Shown here piece after piece: positions 33,208 through 41,476 of a stretch of DNA of 64,000 bases (position 1 is the stretch's first letter; each line of letters begins with the position of its first letter). Position numbers and translations under genes: made by a program. A model generated the notes under the pieces. It made no database searches, was not told the origin of the DNA, and was given only the letters and a program-made list of their open reading frames with translations. The stretch spans positions 1 to 64,000 of the forward strand of contig JAEYQK010000055.1 in NCBI GenBank assembly GCA_023410055.1. Direction: 5' to 3'. The stretch is from Acidobacteriota bacterium (GTDB lineage: Bacteria > Acidobacteriota > Terriglobia > Terriglobales > Acidobacteriaceae).

Positions 33208-33564
33208 ATGAATATCGGCGAAACCATACGTAACTTCCGTCTGCAGAAAGGCATGTCGCAAGGCGACATCGAGAAGCGCACTGGCCTGTTGCGCTGTTAC
33301 CTGTCACGCGTCGAGAACGGTCACACAATCCCGTCTCTGGATACCTTGGCAAAGATCGCTTCCGCGATGGACGTTCCGCTGGCGAACTTCTTTAGCGAAA
33401 ATGGAAGCAATGGCGACGGGAACAAGGCCATTCCCCAGTTGAGCGAAGACGAAGTCCGTTTCCTGACCCAGATTCGCCGCTACTCCTCCGGGCTGAACGA
33501 CAGTGATCGCAAGCTTGTACTGGCGATGGTCAAGAAGATGTCCGCCACGGCGGGCAGAGCCTAG
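33208..33564 (+). CDS. XRE-family helix-turn-helix regulator
   Basis: A 118-residue protein. The N-terminal Cro/CI HTH (about 3-60) reads IGETIRNFRLQKGMSQGDIE, then LSRVENGHTIPSLDTLAKIA. The C-terminal half is a small helical region ending in KLVLAMVKKMSATAGRA. This short XRE type is common in Acidobacteriota. ATG at 33208 is chosen from the HTH position; only a weak ribosome site is present, so a short leader is possible. A terminator follows at 33603. Confidence 0.88.
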   Translation: MNIGETIRNFRLQKGMSQGDIEKRTGLLRCYLSRVENGHTIPSLDTLAKIASAMDVPLANFFSENGSNGDGNKAIPQLSEDEVRFLTQIRRYSSGLNDSDRKLVLAMVKKMSATAGRA

Positions 33565-33602
33565 GAACAGTTCTCAGTTGCGAGTAGTCAGTTTTCAGTC
33601 CA

Positions 33603-33630
33603 GAGGAGCGAAACATGCTCCTCCTTTTCA
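33603..33630 (+). terminator. Intrinsic terminator after the XRE regulator
   Basis: GAGGAGC (33603-33609) and GCTCCTC (33617-33623) form a 7-bp stem, followed by CTTTTCATTT. Confidence 0.8.
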
Positions 33631-33663
33631 TTTCTGCGAATCACTTGAAGCCTGCTTGAGAGA

Positions 33664-33810
33664 CTACTCGAACCAGTCGCTGCGGTAAGCAATCCACCAA
33701 CTGAAAAACACGATCGGGAAAGTCGCGGCCAGCGCCCACCAGAGTGGGAGCGTCACATCGGCCAGAAGGCTGAGCAAGATGAACGCGCCCCAGAATATCT
33801 TCCTTTGCAT
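33664..33810 (-). CDS. Small Trp-rich membrane protein (48 residues)
   Basis: Short gene: MQRKIFWGAFILLSLLADVT, then a second hydrophobic span with PLWWALAATFPIVFFSWWIA, ending YRSDWFE. It has two predicted transmembrane segments and positively charged ends. It lies 25 bases beyond the stop of the response regulator on the same strand's upstream side, so it is separate. No strong Shine-Dalgarno is visible. Function unknown. Confidence 0.5.
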   Translation of the reverse strand: MQRKIFWGAFILLSLLADVTLPLWWALAATFPIVFFSWWIAYRSDWFE

Positions 33811-33835
33811 AGCCGAATTCTATACGGCTGCCCCA

Positions 33836-34498
33836 CTAGGCTGCACGGCTAAGTTCCGTGACGGCTAGAACTGCCAGTTCAAGGCGGTCGCGCGTGCCCG
33901 TCTTGCTGAAGATGCTCTGCAAATGGCGCTTGACGGTGTTCTCGCTGATCTTGAGTTCGTTGGCGATGTCTTTGTTCTTCAACCCGCGAGCGACCTGAAA
34001 CGCGATTTGGCGTTCGCGCTCGGAAAGCCGGGCCAAGGAGGTCGGTTCCGAGCGCGGCTCAGTAGCCATGGCGCTGACAACTTGATTGGCTATTTCGTTG
34101 GAGAATGCAAGATCCCCTGCTGCAACGGTACGTATGGCGTCGAAGAGTTTAGCCGGGTTATCAGCCTTAAGGACCAGCCCGCGGGCACCCAGTCTCACGA
34201 CCTGAACGTAATCCGGTTGATTCTCTGATGCCGTTAATACGACGGCAGCAACCCGAACATCGGCTCGCTCTAAGGTGCGCAGGACGTCGAACCCATCGCT
34301 TTCCGGCATAAAAAGATCCAGCACCAGGACGTCTGGTCGTTGTTGATTAACAAGCGCAACCGCCTGTGTTCCGTTCAGCGCTTTGCCGACAACCTCAAAA
34401 TCCGGCTGTGAAGCCAGCAACATCGTCAGAGATTCGAGCAGCACTACATGGTCGTCGGCTATTACAATGCGAATCTTTTCGTGCCCGGGAGTGTCCAT
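33836..34498 (-). CDS. NarL/FixJ-type response regulator
   Basis: About 220 residues. The receiver domain has the acidic pair IVIADDH and the phosphoacceptor Asp in PDVLVLDLFMPESDGFDVL. The C-terminal LuxR-type HTH reads LSERERQIAFQVARGLKNKD then ANELKISENTVKRHLQSIFS. No partner kinase is adjacent. ATG at 34498 has AAAGGA eight bases upstream; a TTG nine codons earlier is less likely. Confidence 0.93.
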   Translation of the reverse strand: MDTPGHEKIRIVIADDHVVLLESLTMLLASQPDFEVVGKALNGTQAVALVNQQRPDVLVLDLFMPESDGFDVLRTLERADVRVAAVVLTASENQPDYVQVVRLGARGLVLKADNPAKLFDAIRTVAAGDLAFSNEIANQVVSAMATEPRSEPTSLARLSERERQIAFQVARGLKNKDIANELKISENTVKRHLQSIFSKTGTRDRLELAVLAVTELSRAA

Positions 34499-34715
34499 CG
34501 AAATGTCCTTTTCAGGCAAATCCAACTGCTCGCTTCCCGAAGTTGGGATGTTGCGAGAGAATCAGGGGTTGGAAGTCGCACCTGTAGAGTACGAGAGTAA
34601 TGCTGCCGCTGGAGTGATTGGCCATTCGCTACTAACATCTAGCGCAGCAATTCTGTTATAGTCCGATTCTCCCTTCGTGTGTGACACTGACGCACGTTGG
34701 CTCTGCCGAGGAACT

Positions 34716-35327
34716 GTGACTGTCGACGACGAACTGAATCAGTTTGACGATTGTTTGCGACGCCTCAAGGTCGAGTACGACGTGTACTTCGGCGGGGGCA
34801 AAAAGCCTGCCCAGGACCTGGAATGGCGCGTTCAGTCGTTGCTCAAGAAATACTCCGATTCGCAGAAGCTTAATTTTCAGCAGCGCTTTAAGTACAACTC
34901 GATCGCTCAACGTTTTGCGGTCATGAACGAGCTCTGGCGCCAAAAGGCACGAATCAAGGAAGAGGGCTATCGGCGTCCGCAGGACGCACTTTTGGCAATT
35001 CAGGGCATCCGAACCCAGGAAGAGCATGAAGCCGCAGCTCAGTTGAGCGCGCACAAGAAGAGAGCAGAGAATTCGCCCCCGCTGCCGTACGTCGTCGAGT
35101 GCTCCAGTCCAGCTGCGGAGCGTGAAAAGATCCAGGCGCTTTTCGAAGCGTTGCTGGCTGCCAAGAAGGCGGTTGGAGAACAGCCCCCGCCAGGCAAATT
35201 CGATTCCTTTGCCGATTTCCTGGCCCGCAAGACCGAACAGATGCAGCGCGATCTGCGTTGTACTTCGGTCGAGTATCGCGTCGAGGTCAATGCTGGCCGG
35301 GCGGTGCTGAAGGCGAAAGCGAAGTGA
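34716..35327 (+). CDS. Hypothetical protein, MXAN_5187 C-terminal-domain-like
   Basis: A 203-residue charged, helical, cytoplasmic protein. The N-terminal 70 residues (LNQFDDCLRRLKVEYDVYFG, GGKKPAQDLEWRVQSLLKKY) look like the domain named after myxobacterial MXAN_5187. The C-terminal end (FADFLARKTEQMQRDLRCTS, VEYRVEVNAGRAVLKAKAK) is typical for this acidobacterial/deltaproteobacterial family. GTG at 34716 follows GAGG; an upstream GTG at 34677 is possible. Function unknown. Confidence 0.75.
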   Translation: MTVDDELNQFDDCLRRLKVEYDVYFGGGKKPAQDLEWRVQSLLKKYSDSQKLNFQQRFKYNSIAQRFAVMNELWRQKARIKEEGYRRPQDALLAIQGIRTQEEHEAAAQLSAHKKRAENSPPLPYVVECSSPAAEREKIQALFEALLAAKKAVGEQPPPGKFDSFADFLARKTEQMQRDLRCTSVEYRVEVNAGRAVLKAKAK

Positions 35328-35340
35328 TGTTTTTCTTCTC

Positions 35341-35425
35341 AGTCCCGCAGGGGCGTTAGTCAGCTAGCCGGGGGCGTAAGCCCCCGGTCGCAAGTAAACA
35401 ATCTGCGAGTCCCACAGGGACGGCA
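35341..35425. repeat. REP-like multi-hairpin unit
   Basis: GTCCCGCAGGGGCG (hairpin 1) is followed by a spacer ending CAGCTAG and by CCGGGGGC-GTAA-GCCCCCGG (35368-35387, perfect), then GTCCC-ACA-GGGAC (35409-35421). The order short hairpin, spacer ending TAG, long variable-stem hairpin matches the units next to the RAYT gene at 60812 and 61339 and the unit at 50410. Confidence 0.75.
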
Positions 35426-35444
35426 GAGGTTGACCCTCCACAAC

Positions 35445-37028
35445 TCAGTGTCTGAAATGTCGGACTCCCGTAACCACCATGGCTAGTCCTAGTTCGTTGG
35501 CCGTGTCGATGACAACCTGGTCACGGACCGAGCCGCCGGGCTGAATGATCGCCGTCGCACCCGCCTTCGCAATCACTTCCACGCCGTCGGGGAACGGGAA
35601 ATAGGCGTCCGACGCAGCCACGCAGCCTTTCATCGGGAGCAGAGCCTTTTCGGCGCCGATTCTGGCCGAGTCCACGCGGCTCATCTGCCCGGCTCCCACT
35701 CCGATCCCGCGCCCGTCTTTTGCGTAAAGAATGGCATTGCTCTTTACGTGCTTGCAGATCTTCCAGGCAAATAGCAGGTCGCGCATCTCGTCTTGGGTCG
35801 GCTTGCGTTCGCTGACGACCTTGACCTCGGCGGGATCGAGCCGGTGCAGATCGTTGTCCTGAACGAGGACGCCGCCGCTCACGGCCTTGATAACGTACTT
35901 CATCGGTTCGGGCACGACTTCCAGCAAGCGCAGGTCTTTACGTTTAGCAAAGCGGTCACGCGCAGCCTGATCGAAGCTTGGAGCGATGATGCACTCGATG
36001 AAGAGCGCGACGCCATTGTGGCGCAGACCGGCGATGGCTTCAGCCGTCGCTCCGTCAACCGGACGGTTCAGGGCAATCACGCCACCGAAAGCCGAAACCG
36101 GATCGCACTCGAAAGCGCGCTGGAATGCCTCGATCAGATTCGCGCCAACCGCGCTACCGCACGGATTCGTATGCTTGATGATTGCGCAGAAGGGCTCGTC
36201 GAATTCTGCGGCAAGGTCCCATGCGGCCTGAAGATCGACGATGTTGTTGTACGAAAGCTCCTTGCCCTGAAGCTGCTTTCCGTTCGCGACGCCGACACTG
36301 GTCCCGTCCGAATAGAGTGCGGCATTCTGGTGCGGATTCTCACCGTAGCGCAGGTCCTGCACCTTCTGATAGCGCAGGCGAAGTGTCTTCGGGAATGCTT
36401 GCGCACCCTGTCCTTCGGACAAGGGTGCGGTACCCGCGACGTCGATGCGTTCGAGCGTGGAAGCGATCGCGCTGTCGTATGCCGCAGTTGTAGCAAAGGC
36501 TCTTTTGGCGAGGCCCCACTTGGTGTTCAGCGACAGTTCGCCGCCGGACTGCTGCATCTCGCTGGCGATAGCATCGTAGTCGGCGGGCGAGGTCACAATG
36601 GCGACGTCCTGAAAATTCTTTGCCGCCGAGCGGATCATCGACGGTCCACCGATGTCGATGTTTTCGATAATCTCCTGGAATTCGACCCCGGCCTTGGCGG
36701 CGGTCTTCTCGAAGGCATAGAGGTTCACGACCAACATATCGATCGGCTGGATGCCGTGTTCCTTGACGGCTGCGACGTGCGCCGGGTTGGAGCGCATGTG
36801 CAGGATTCCGCCGTGCACCTTCGGGTGAAGCGTCTTCACGCGGCCGTCGAGCATCTCGGGGAAGCCGGTCAGCTCAGAGATGTCCATGACCGCAATGCCG
36901 GAGTCGCGAAGCAGCTTGGCGGTGCCTCCGGTCGAAACCAGTTCCACGCCCATCGAGGCGAGCTTGCGGGCGAAATCGGTGAGTCCAGTCTTGTCGGTAA
37001 CGCTTAGTAGGGCGCGTTGAATCTTCAT
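35445..37028 (-). CDS. purH: Bifunctional AICAR formyltransferase/IMP cyclohydrolase
   Basis: A 527-residue enzyme for the last two steps of IMP synthesis. N-terminal IMP cyclohydrolase domain (about 1-195: ALLSVTDKTGLTDFARKLAS, GGILHMRSNPAH, YAFEKTAAK) and C-terminal AICAR transformylase domain (LRYGENPHQNAALYSDG, IIKHTNPCGSAVG, GAGQMSRVDSARIGAEKA). ATG at 37028. Normal length for the family. Confidence 0.98.
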   Translation of the reverse strand: MKIQRALLSVTDKTGLTDFARKLASMGVELVSTGGTAKLLRDSGIAVMDISELTGFPEMLDGRVKTLHPKVHGGILHMRSNPAHVAAVKEHGIQPIDMLVVNLYAFEKTAAKAGVEFQEIIENIDIGGPSMIRSAAKNFQDVAIVTSPADYDAIASEMQQSGGELSLNTKWGLAKRAFATTAAYDSAIASTLERIDVAGTAPLSEGQGAQAFPKTLRLRYQKVQDLRYGENPHQNAALYSDGTSVGVANGKQLQGKELSYNNIVDLQAAWDLAAEFDEPFCAIIKHTNPCGSAVGANLIEAFQRAFECDPVSAFGGVIALNRPVDGATAEAIAGLRHNGVALFIECIIAPSFDQAARDRFAKRKDLRLLEVVPEPMKYVIKAVSGGVLVQDNDLHRLDPAEVKVVSERKPTQDEMRDLLFAWKICKHVKSNAILYAKDGRGIGVGAGQMSRVDSARIGAEKALLPMKGCVAASDAYFPFPDGVEVIAKAGATAIIQPGGSVRDQVVIDTANELGLAMVVTGVRHFRH

Positions 37029-37095
37029 ACATCCAGTTTACAACGCAAATATGTCGTGGCCAGAGAGTTACGACTTTGGAAAACGAGCCGTGCTT

Positions 37096-37560
37096 TCATT
37101 CGCATTCTGATGTTCCGGCATCGTTCGAACTGCGGCGGTTTTCCATAAAGGCTTGCAGGATCAGCACGGCCGCCATCTGGTCGACCACTGCGGCCCGTCG
37201 GCGAATGCTCATGTCCGTTTCGCGCAGCAGGCGATTGGCCTCAGCTGAAGTAAGTCGCTCGTCCCACAGGTGCACGGGGAGACCGAAGTGCTTCCGAAGT
37301 TCTTCCGCGAACACATTCATCTTGTCGGACTGGATGCCCTCGGCGCCACTCATCCGCAACGGCAACCCGACCACGAGTTCCCGAACCTCGTACTCGTCGA
37401 TAACGCTCTGCAGAGCGGCGTAATCGGTGCGCTTGTTCTTGCGTCGGATCGTCGGGAGTCCCTGGGCCGTGATTCCGAGCGGGTCCGAGACGGCGAGGCC
37501 GATCGTCCTTGAGCCGACGTCAAGGCCAAGAAGCCGTCCGGGTTGTGACTGTGTGGTCAC
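37096..37560 (-). CDS. ruvX: Putative pre-16S rRNA nuclease / Holliday junction resolvase YqgF
   Basis: About 154 residues with the RNase H-like signature LLGLDVGSRTIGLAVSDPLG, then ELVVGLPLRMSGAEG and LWDERLTSAEANRLLRE, and an Asp near VVDQMAAVLILQAF. YqgF trims the 5' end of 16S rRNA. GTG at 37560 or TTG at 37572 could start it; neither has a strong ribosome site. Confidence 0.93.
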   Translation of the reverse strand: MTTQSQPGRLLGLDVGSRTIGLAVSDPLGITAQGLPTIRRKNKRTDYAALQSVIDEYEVRELVVGLPLRMSGAEGIQSDKMNVFAEELRKHFGLPVHLWDERLTSAEANRLLRETDMSIRRRAAVVDQMAAVLILQAFMENRRSSNDAGTSECE

Positions 37561-37580
37561 CTTGCAGGTCAAGTTTACTT

Positions 37581-37596
37581 CACGCGATAACGCGTG
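37581..37596. promoter_or_regulatory. Palindrome between divergent ruvX and permease genes
   Basis: CACGCG-ATAA-CGCGTG is a perfect 6-bp inverted repeat with a 4-base spacer, placed in the 43 bases between the two divergent start codons. It could be an operator or a shared promoter element. Confidence 0.35.
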
Positions 37597-37603
37597 GCAT
37601 CAA

Positions 37604-38788
37604 ATGAAAGCAGAAGGTGTACCCAAGGATCAGTTCAGATTGGCAGATTCCATTCAAATTCGGCCAGAACAGAACGGCGTGCGCACCGGCGAAACTCGGG
37701 AGCAGGAGTTTCGGGAGGCACGGATTCAGGCGCAAGCCCGTGCCCACCTTAGGGAGCTAAACCGGCTACAGGCTGCGTCCGAGATTGTGATTGCCACTGC
37801 GGTGGTACTCGGAATCGTGTACTACGCTAAACTGCCGCTGATTGTGGTACTCGTTTCGGTGCTGCTGTCGTTCATCCTGACCCCGCTTGTGGACGGGCTA
37901 GAGCACATCAGACTCCCCAGATCGCTTGCCGCGCTAATTGCTGTGCTGATGTTCATCGCCGTGCTGTATGCCGCCTTCTATGTCTCCTTCAACCGGATAC
38001 AGGAATTTGCGGACGAGGTGCCGAGGTATTCTGGCGAGATACGAAAGATGGTGACGCATTTCCGGCAGAAAGCGGAGAAGCTGCAGAAAACCACGCAGTC
38101 GGTGATGCCTCAGCCGCAACAAGGGCAGAATACCGTCAGAGTTGAGCCAGCTTCGGCTTGGGACAAGATGACCGGCGACATTGGAACGGTGTCCGAGACG
38201 GCGCTGATCGTCTCGTTCATTCCGTTTCTTGTTTACTTCATGCTGAGTTGGAAAGAACACGCGCGTGCGCAGACGGTGAAGCTGTTCAAGCTGGAGAACC
38301 GAGACAAGGCGCACATCACGCTTGGGCAGATCTCGACGATGATCCGCAGCTTTATCGTTGGGAACGTCATTGTGGGGCTCTTTATGGGCGGGGTGAGTCT
38401 AGCGGTTTTCGGATTCCTCGGCCTACCCTATTTCTACTTCATCGGACTGATCAGCGGATTTCTCAGCCTGGTCCCATATCTCGGAGTCGTGCTTGCCCTG
38501 GTGCCCCCAATCGCGGCCGGGCTGGGGCACGTGCATTCTACCGGCATCATCATCATCGTGATCACCGTCTTTGGACTGCATCTCTTTGCCCTCAACGTGC
38601 TCTACCCTAAGTTTCTGGGGAGCCGCTTGAAGCTGAATCCGCTCGCAGTGACTCTGGCCCTGCTGTTCTGGGGATGGATGTGGGGTGCGATGGGACTGGT
38701 GTTGGCGATCCCGATAACAGGAGCCATGAAGATCATCTTCGACCATACCGAGCCGCTCAGGGCCGCCGGAGCCTGGCTAGGGGAGTGA
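37604..38788 (+). CDS. AI-2E family transporter (PerM/YdiK-like)
   Basis: A 394-residue integral membrane protein with about eight spans. After a charged N-terminus come the paired spans ASEIVIATAVVLGIVYYAKL and LIVVLVSVLLSFILTPLVDG, a periplasmic amphipathic section (about 120-190) and the C-terminal block GLISGFLSLVPYLGVVLALV with FLGSRLKLNPLAVTLALLFW, diagnostic of PF01594. Members are putative exporters; the AI-2 name does not prove the substrate. ATG at 37604. Confidence 0.92.
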   Translation: MKAEGVPKDQFRLADSIQIRPEQNGVRTGETREQEFREARIQAQARAHLRELNRLQAASEIVIATAVVLGIVYYAKLPLIVVLVSVLLSFILTPLVDGLEHIRLPRSLAALIAVLMFIAVLYAAFYVSFNRIQEFADEVPRYSGEIRKMVTHFRQKAEKLQKTTQSVMPQPQQGQNTVRVEPASAWDKMTGDIGTVSETALIVSFIPFLVYFMLSWKEHARAQTVKLFKLENRDKAHITLGQISTMIRSFIVGNVIVGLFMGGVSLAVFGFLGLPYFYFIGLISGFLSLVPYLGVVLALVPPIAAGLGHVHSTGIIIIVITVFGLHLFALNVLYPKFLGSRLKLNPLAVTLALLFWGWMWGAMGLVLAIPITGAMKIIFDHTEPLRAAGAWLGE

Positions 38789-38823
38789 ACAGCTCTTGAT
38801 CGGCTGATTGGTCGTTGCGAGTC

Positions 38824-39120
38824 TTAGGCTTCGTCCTCTTCACTTATAAACTGCATGCCCATTGAAGTCGCCTCGGTGCCGGGGATGTCGACGTCGCCGA
38901 TCGTCGACCTGCCGAACGCGTGCAGATCGTCCAGAACCTTCGCTACTTCGAGATCGCCGAGCAGCACGCGACTGCGCAAGAACTCGACCAGACGATCTTC
39001 GTCCCAGGCGACCGCGTAGGTCTGGCCAGAATCAACGTAGCTGACCTGGTAGTCGGTAAAGGTGATGTCGTGGGTTCCGGTGCGGGTAGATAGACGGATG
39101 ATGTGGAGGTAGCCGGACAT
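38824..39120 (-). CDS. Conserved-looking small hypothetical protein
   Basis: A 98-residue acidic protein (MSGYLHIIRLSTRTGTHDIT then YQVSYVDSGQTYAVAWDEDR). No signal, no membrane span and no recognised domain. It lies downstream of carD on the same strand, with 113 bases between. ATG at 39120. Confidence 0.65.
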   Translation of the reverse strand: MSGYLHIIRLSTRTGTHDITFTDYQVSYVDSGQTYAVAWDEDRLVEFLRSRVLLGDLEVAKVLDDLHAFGRSTIGDVDIPGTEATSMGMQFISEEDEA

Positions 39121-39233
39121 AGCTCGTTCAGATGAGCGAAGCGGGATCTTGGTTTGTACTGAACGCGAGAGCGGATGAGAAGAACCGGGCTATCGGGTAC
39201 CGCTGTTTCGCGAGTCTCCCGATTACCAGATTT

Positions 39234-39764
39234 CTAGGCGTCTACCGGAGAGGCTTCGGGGAAGCGGAGGTGACACTTGGAGAGAGCCTTGTTAAGAAGA
39301 TCCTCTACATGGATCTCTTCGCAGTTCTTGGCCATCGCCAACTCGCTTACTAAAAGGTAACGGGCGCGCTCCAGCATCTTCTTCTCGCGGAACGATAACG
39401 GCTTAGTCTGATTCAGGAGCAGCAGGCTCTTGAGCACGCCCGCTACCTCAAGCAGAGATCCCGTACGCATCTTGTCGGAGTTTTCCTTGAATCGGTACTT
39501 CCAATCGGCGTGGTTCTCGCACTTGCCATCGGCCAGAAAATCGACGATTCGCTGAATCTCGCCGTTCTTGATAACGCGGCGAAGTCCTACGCTCTCAACG
39601 TTATGGAAGGGAACCATGACTTTGAGACTGCTGGACTTAATGCGCAGAAGGTAAAACTTTTCAACCGCGGCACCGAGGGTACGGCTGCTGATTTGCTCGA
39701 TAACGCCTACACCGTGATTAGGGTAAACAACCTTATCGCCGACCTGAAAAGACAAAATGCTCAT
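39234..39764 (-). CDS. CarD/CdnL-family RNA polymerase-binding regulator
   Basis: About 176 residues. The N-terminal RNA-polymerase interaction domain reads FQVGDKVVYPNHGVGVIEQI, then VMVPFHNVESVGLRRVI. The helical C-terminal DNA-binding part contains WKYRFKENSDKMRTGSLLEV and SFREKKMLERARYLLVSELA. CarD stabilises open complexes, chiefly at rRNA promoters. ATG at 39764 is chosen; GTG at 39767 or 39773 is possible. Divergent from greA, another polymerase-binding factor. Confidence 0.93.
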   Translation of the reverse strand: MSILSFQVGDKVVYPNHGVGVIEQISSRTLGAAVEKFYLLRIKSSSLKVMVPFHNVESVGLRRVIKNGEIQRIVDFLADGKCENHADWKYRFKENSDKMRTGSLLEVAGVLKSLLLLNQTKPLSFREKKMLERARYLLVSELAMAKNCEEIHVEDLLNKALSKCHLRFPEASPVDA

Positions 39765-39929
39765 CACAGACACACCTTCTGGAACGGCCGGTAGACCTTC
39801 GCCAACATAAGTAATTATAAGGTAAAGGGCTGAAAACGTCCATTGCTCGCCTACTCTGGCGACGCGCCTTATAGCGCCAACGACTCTGGTGCCGGAAACA
39901 CTTCAACGGCACCGAGCCTCGTTTTGCGG

Positions 39930-39958
39930 TGAACACGCAGGAGTCTGCGCGGTATAAT
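39930..39958 (+). promoter_or_regulatory. Candidate sigma-70 promoter for greA
   Basis: TGAACA (39930-39935), 17-base spacer, TATAAT (39953-39958). It gives a leader of about 130 bases before greA. Confidence 0.6.
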
Positions 39959-40019
39959 CAACCGTCGGACGGTCGCCACGACTGCAACTCAGCCTAGCCC
40001 GCATCCAAAGATGAACTAA

Positions 40020-40049
40020 GCCCGTGCAATCGGGCGGGGATGCCCTTTT
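40020..40049 (+). promoter_or_regulatory. Overlapping hairpins resembling a transcription attenuator in the greA leader
   Basis: GCCCG (40020-40024) can pair with CGGGC (40031-40035). Alternatively GGGC (40032-40035) pairs with GCCC (40042-40045), directly followed by TTTT (40046-40049). The two pairings exclude each other, the layout of an antiterminator/terminator pair. Judged by eye only. Confidence 0.4.
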
Positions 40050-40097
40050 GACTGAGGATGTCAAACATGTCCGGGCTGACTTACAGGATTTCGTTCA

Positions 40098-40589
40098 ATG
40101 CCAGAGCACATTAAGAAGAAACTGCAGGAAGAAATCGATCTTCTTGAGCACGAGCTGCAACACGAATTACCAAAGGAACTGAAGAAGGCCGTGGCCATGG
40201 GTGATCTCAGCGAAAATGCTGAGTACCACATGGCCAAGCAGCGTCAGGAATTCGTTCGCGCCAGACTGGGCCAGCTTAAGAAGCGCATGGCTGATCTCTC
40301 GCTGGTTAACATGGCCAACATTCCTCGCGACCGGGCCGCGATCGGTTCCACCGTCAAGGTATACGACTCCACCAAAGACGAAGAGATCGAATACAAGCTG
40401 GTCACGAGTGAAGAATCCGACGTGACCGCAGGCAAGGTCTCGACCAGCTCTCCCATTGGCCGGGCGCTGATGGGTAAGAAGATCGGTGACAGCACGGTTG
40501 TGGTTACGCCGACCGGCAAGCGCGAGCTTGAGATACTATCGCTGACCACAATCCACGACGATATGGGGCAGGAAGGCGAACAGGCATGA
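40098..40589 (+). CDS. greA: Transcription elongation factor GreA
   Basis: A 163-residue protein. N-terminal coiled coil (about 5-75, with MGDLSENAEYHMAKQRQEF carrying the acidic tip residues) and C-terminal FKBP-like domain (GSTVKVYDSTKDEEIEYKLV, SSPIGRALMGKKIGD). It rescues backtracked RNA polymerase by stimulating transcript cleavage. Its stop overlaps the next start (ATGA). Confidence 0.97.
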   Translation: MPEHIKKKLQEEIDLLEHELQHELPKELKKAVAMGDLSENAEYHMAKQRQEFVRARLGQLKKRMADLSLVNMANIPRDRAAIGSTVKVYDSTKDEEIEYKLVTSEESDVTAGKVSTSSPIGRALMGKKIGDSTVVVTPTGKRELEILSLTTIHDDMGQEGEQA

Positions 40590-41242
40590 CCTGGACCAGC
40601 GCTGTCGGAAAAGGCTGCGGCGTCGTTTTGCACGCCATCGTGCGCGGACTCGCGCTAGCGCGCATCTCTCCGAACGTGCTCACCTTTATCGGACTGGTGA
40701 TCAATGCTGGCGCGGCATTCCTCTTCGGTTACGCCAATGCCGATAACCAAGTCAGAATGTTTCGCTGGGCGGCCCTCGTCATAATCGGTGCCGGCGTTTT
40801 CGACATGGTTGACGGTCGCGTGGCCCGCGCCACGGGGCAGGTGACAACCTTCGGCGCGTTCTTCGACTCCGTCATTGACCGCTTCAGCGACGTCGCGCTC
40901 TTCTTCGGATTGCTGGTCTACTACGCGCGTGCGAATCGGTTCTTCTATCTCGTTCTGGTTGCACTGGTTATGACCGGATCCGTGATGGTCAGCTACACGC
41001 GAGCAAGAGCAGAGTCTCTGATCCCCAAGTGCAAAGTGGGGTTCATGGAGAGACCCGAGCGAATTGTACTCGTCATCATCGGTGCATTGTTCAATCGCAT
41101 GGCGCCCGTGCTCTGGGTACTTGCCGTGCTGTCGCACCTGACCGTAATTCACAGAATCTGGTTTACCTATCAGGAGACGCGCAGGCTGGAAGCCGCAAAG
41201 GCCGCAGAAGGTGTGGAAGTGAATCAGGTATTGGGGGCTTAG
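40586..41242 (+). CDS. CDP-alcohol phosphatidyltransferase
   Basis: A 218-residue membrane enzyme with the complete catalytic signature D73xxD76G77xxA80R81...G90xxxD94xxxD98 (in VFDMVDGRVARATG and FGAFFDSVIDR). It transfers a phosphatidyl group from CDP-diacylglycerol to an alcohol; acceptor (glycerol-phosphate, inositol-phosphate or other) is not evident. About six spans. Translationally coupled to greA by a 4-base overlap. Confidence 0.93.
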   Translation: MTWTSAVGKGCGVVLHAIVRGLALARISPNVLTFIGLVINAGAAFLFGYANADNQVRMFRWAALVIIGAGVFDMVDGRVARATGQVTTFGAFFDSVIDRFSDVALFFGLLVYYARANRFFYLVLVALVMTGSVMVSYTRARAESLIPKCKVGFMERPERIVLVIIGALFNRMAPVLWVLAVLSHLTVIHRIWFTYQETRRLEAAKAAEGVEVNQVLGA

Positions 41243-41252
41243 GTTTTTAGGC

Positions 41253-41328
41253 ATTGGGTGTTGGGTAAACCCAAAACCTAACACCTAGTACCCAAAACCC
41301 AATCCCGAACACCCAATACCCTTCTGCA
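41253..41328. repeat. Heptamer tandem repeat of the GGTNTTN class
   Basis: On the minus strand units run GGTATTG, GGTGTTC, GGGATTG, GGTTTTG, GGTACTA, GGTGTTA, GGTTTTG with period 7. On the plus strand GGCATTGGGTGTTGGGT at the left end is inverted to these, so the element can fold on itself. It lies just after the phosphatidyltransferase gene. Confidence 0.7.
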
Positions 41329-41341
41329 TTACAATCCCTTC

Positions 41342-41476
41342 GTGAGCATCGTTCCCGACAAAAACAAGCAGCGAGCCCGTCGCGCCGAGAGTATCGGCCT
41401 CGCCCTGATCGCTCTCGCGATACTGGCGGTCACGCTCGTACGTTACTGGCACGTCATCCACTGGAGCTGGCGCTGA
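41342..41476 (+). CDS. Small membrane protein coupled to miaA (44 residues)
   Basis: GTG-started gene: a basic N-terminus (VPDKNKQRARRAESIG), one transmembrane helix (LALIALAILAVTLV) and a Trp-rich end (RYWHVIHWSWR). Its TGA overlaps the miaA ATG by one base, suggesting coupled translation. A TACAAT box at 41330-41335 ends six bases before the GTG, so the transcript may be leaderless. Confidence 0.55.
   Translation: MSIVPDKNKQRARRAESIGLALIALAILAVTLVRYWHVIHWSWR

Larger units (their letters stand above)
39765..40097. other. 333-bp divergent carD-greA spacer
   Basis: It holds a recognisable greA promoter (39930-39958), a stretch with GGTGCC inverted motifs, and two overlapping GC hairpins in the greA leader (40020-40049). 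No open frame is convincing. Confidence 0.6.

Noticed and set aside
35793..37007. Plus-strand open frame opposite purH
   Set aside because: Antisense to a complete, well-conserved enzyme; composition shadow.
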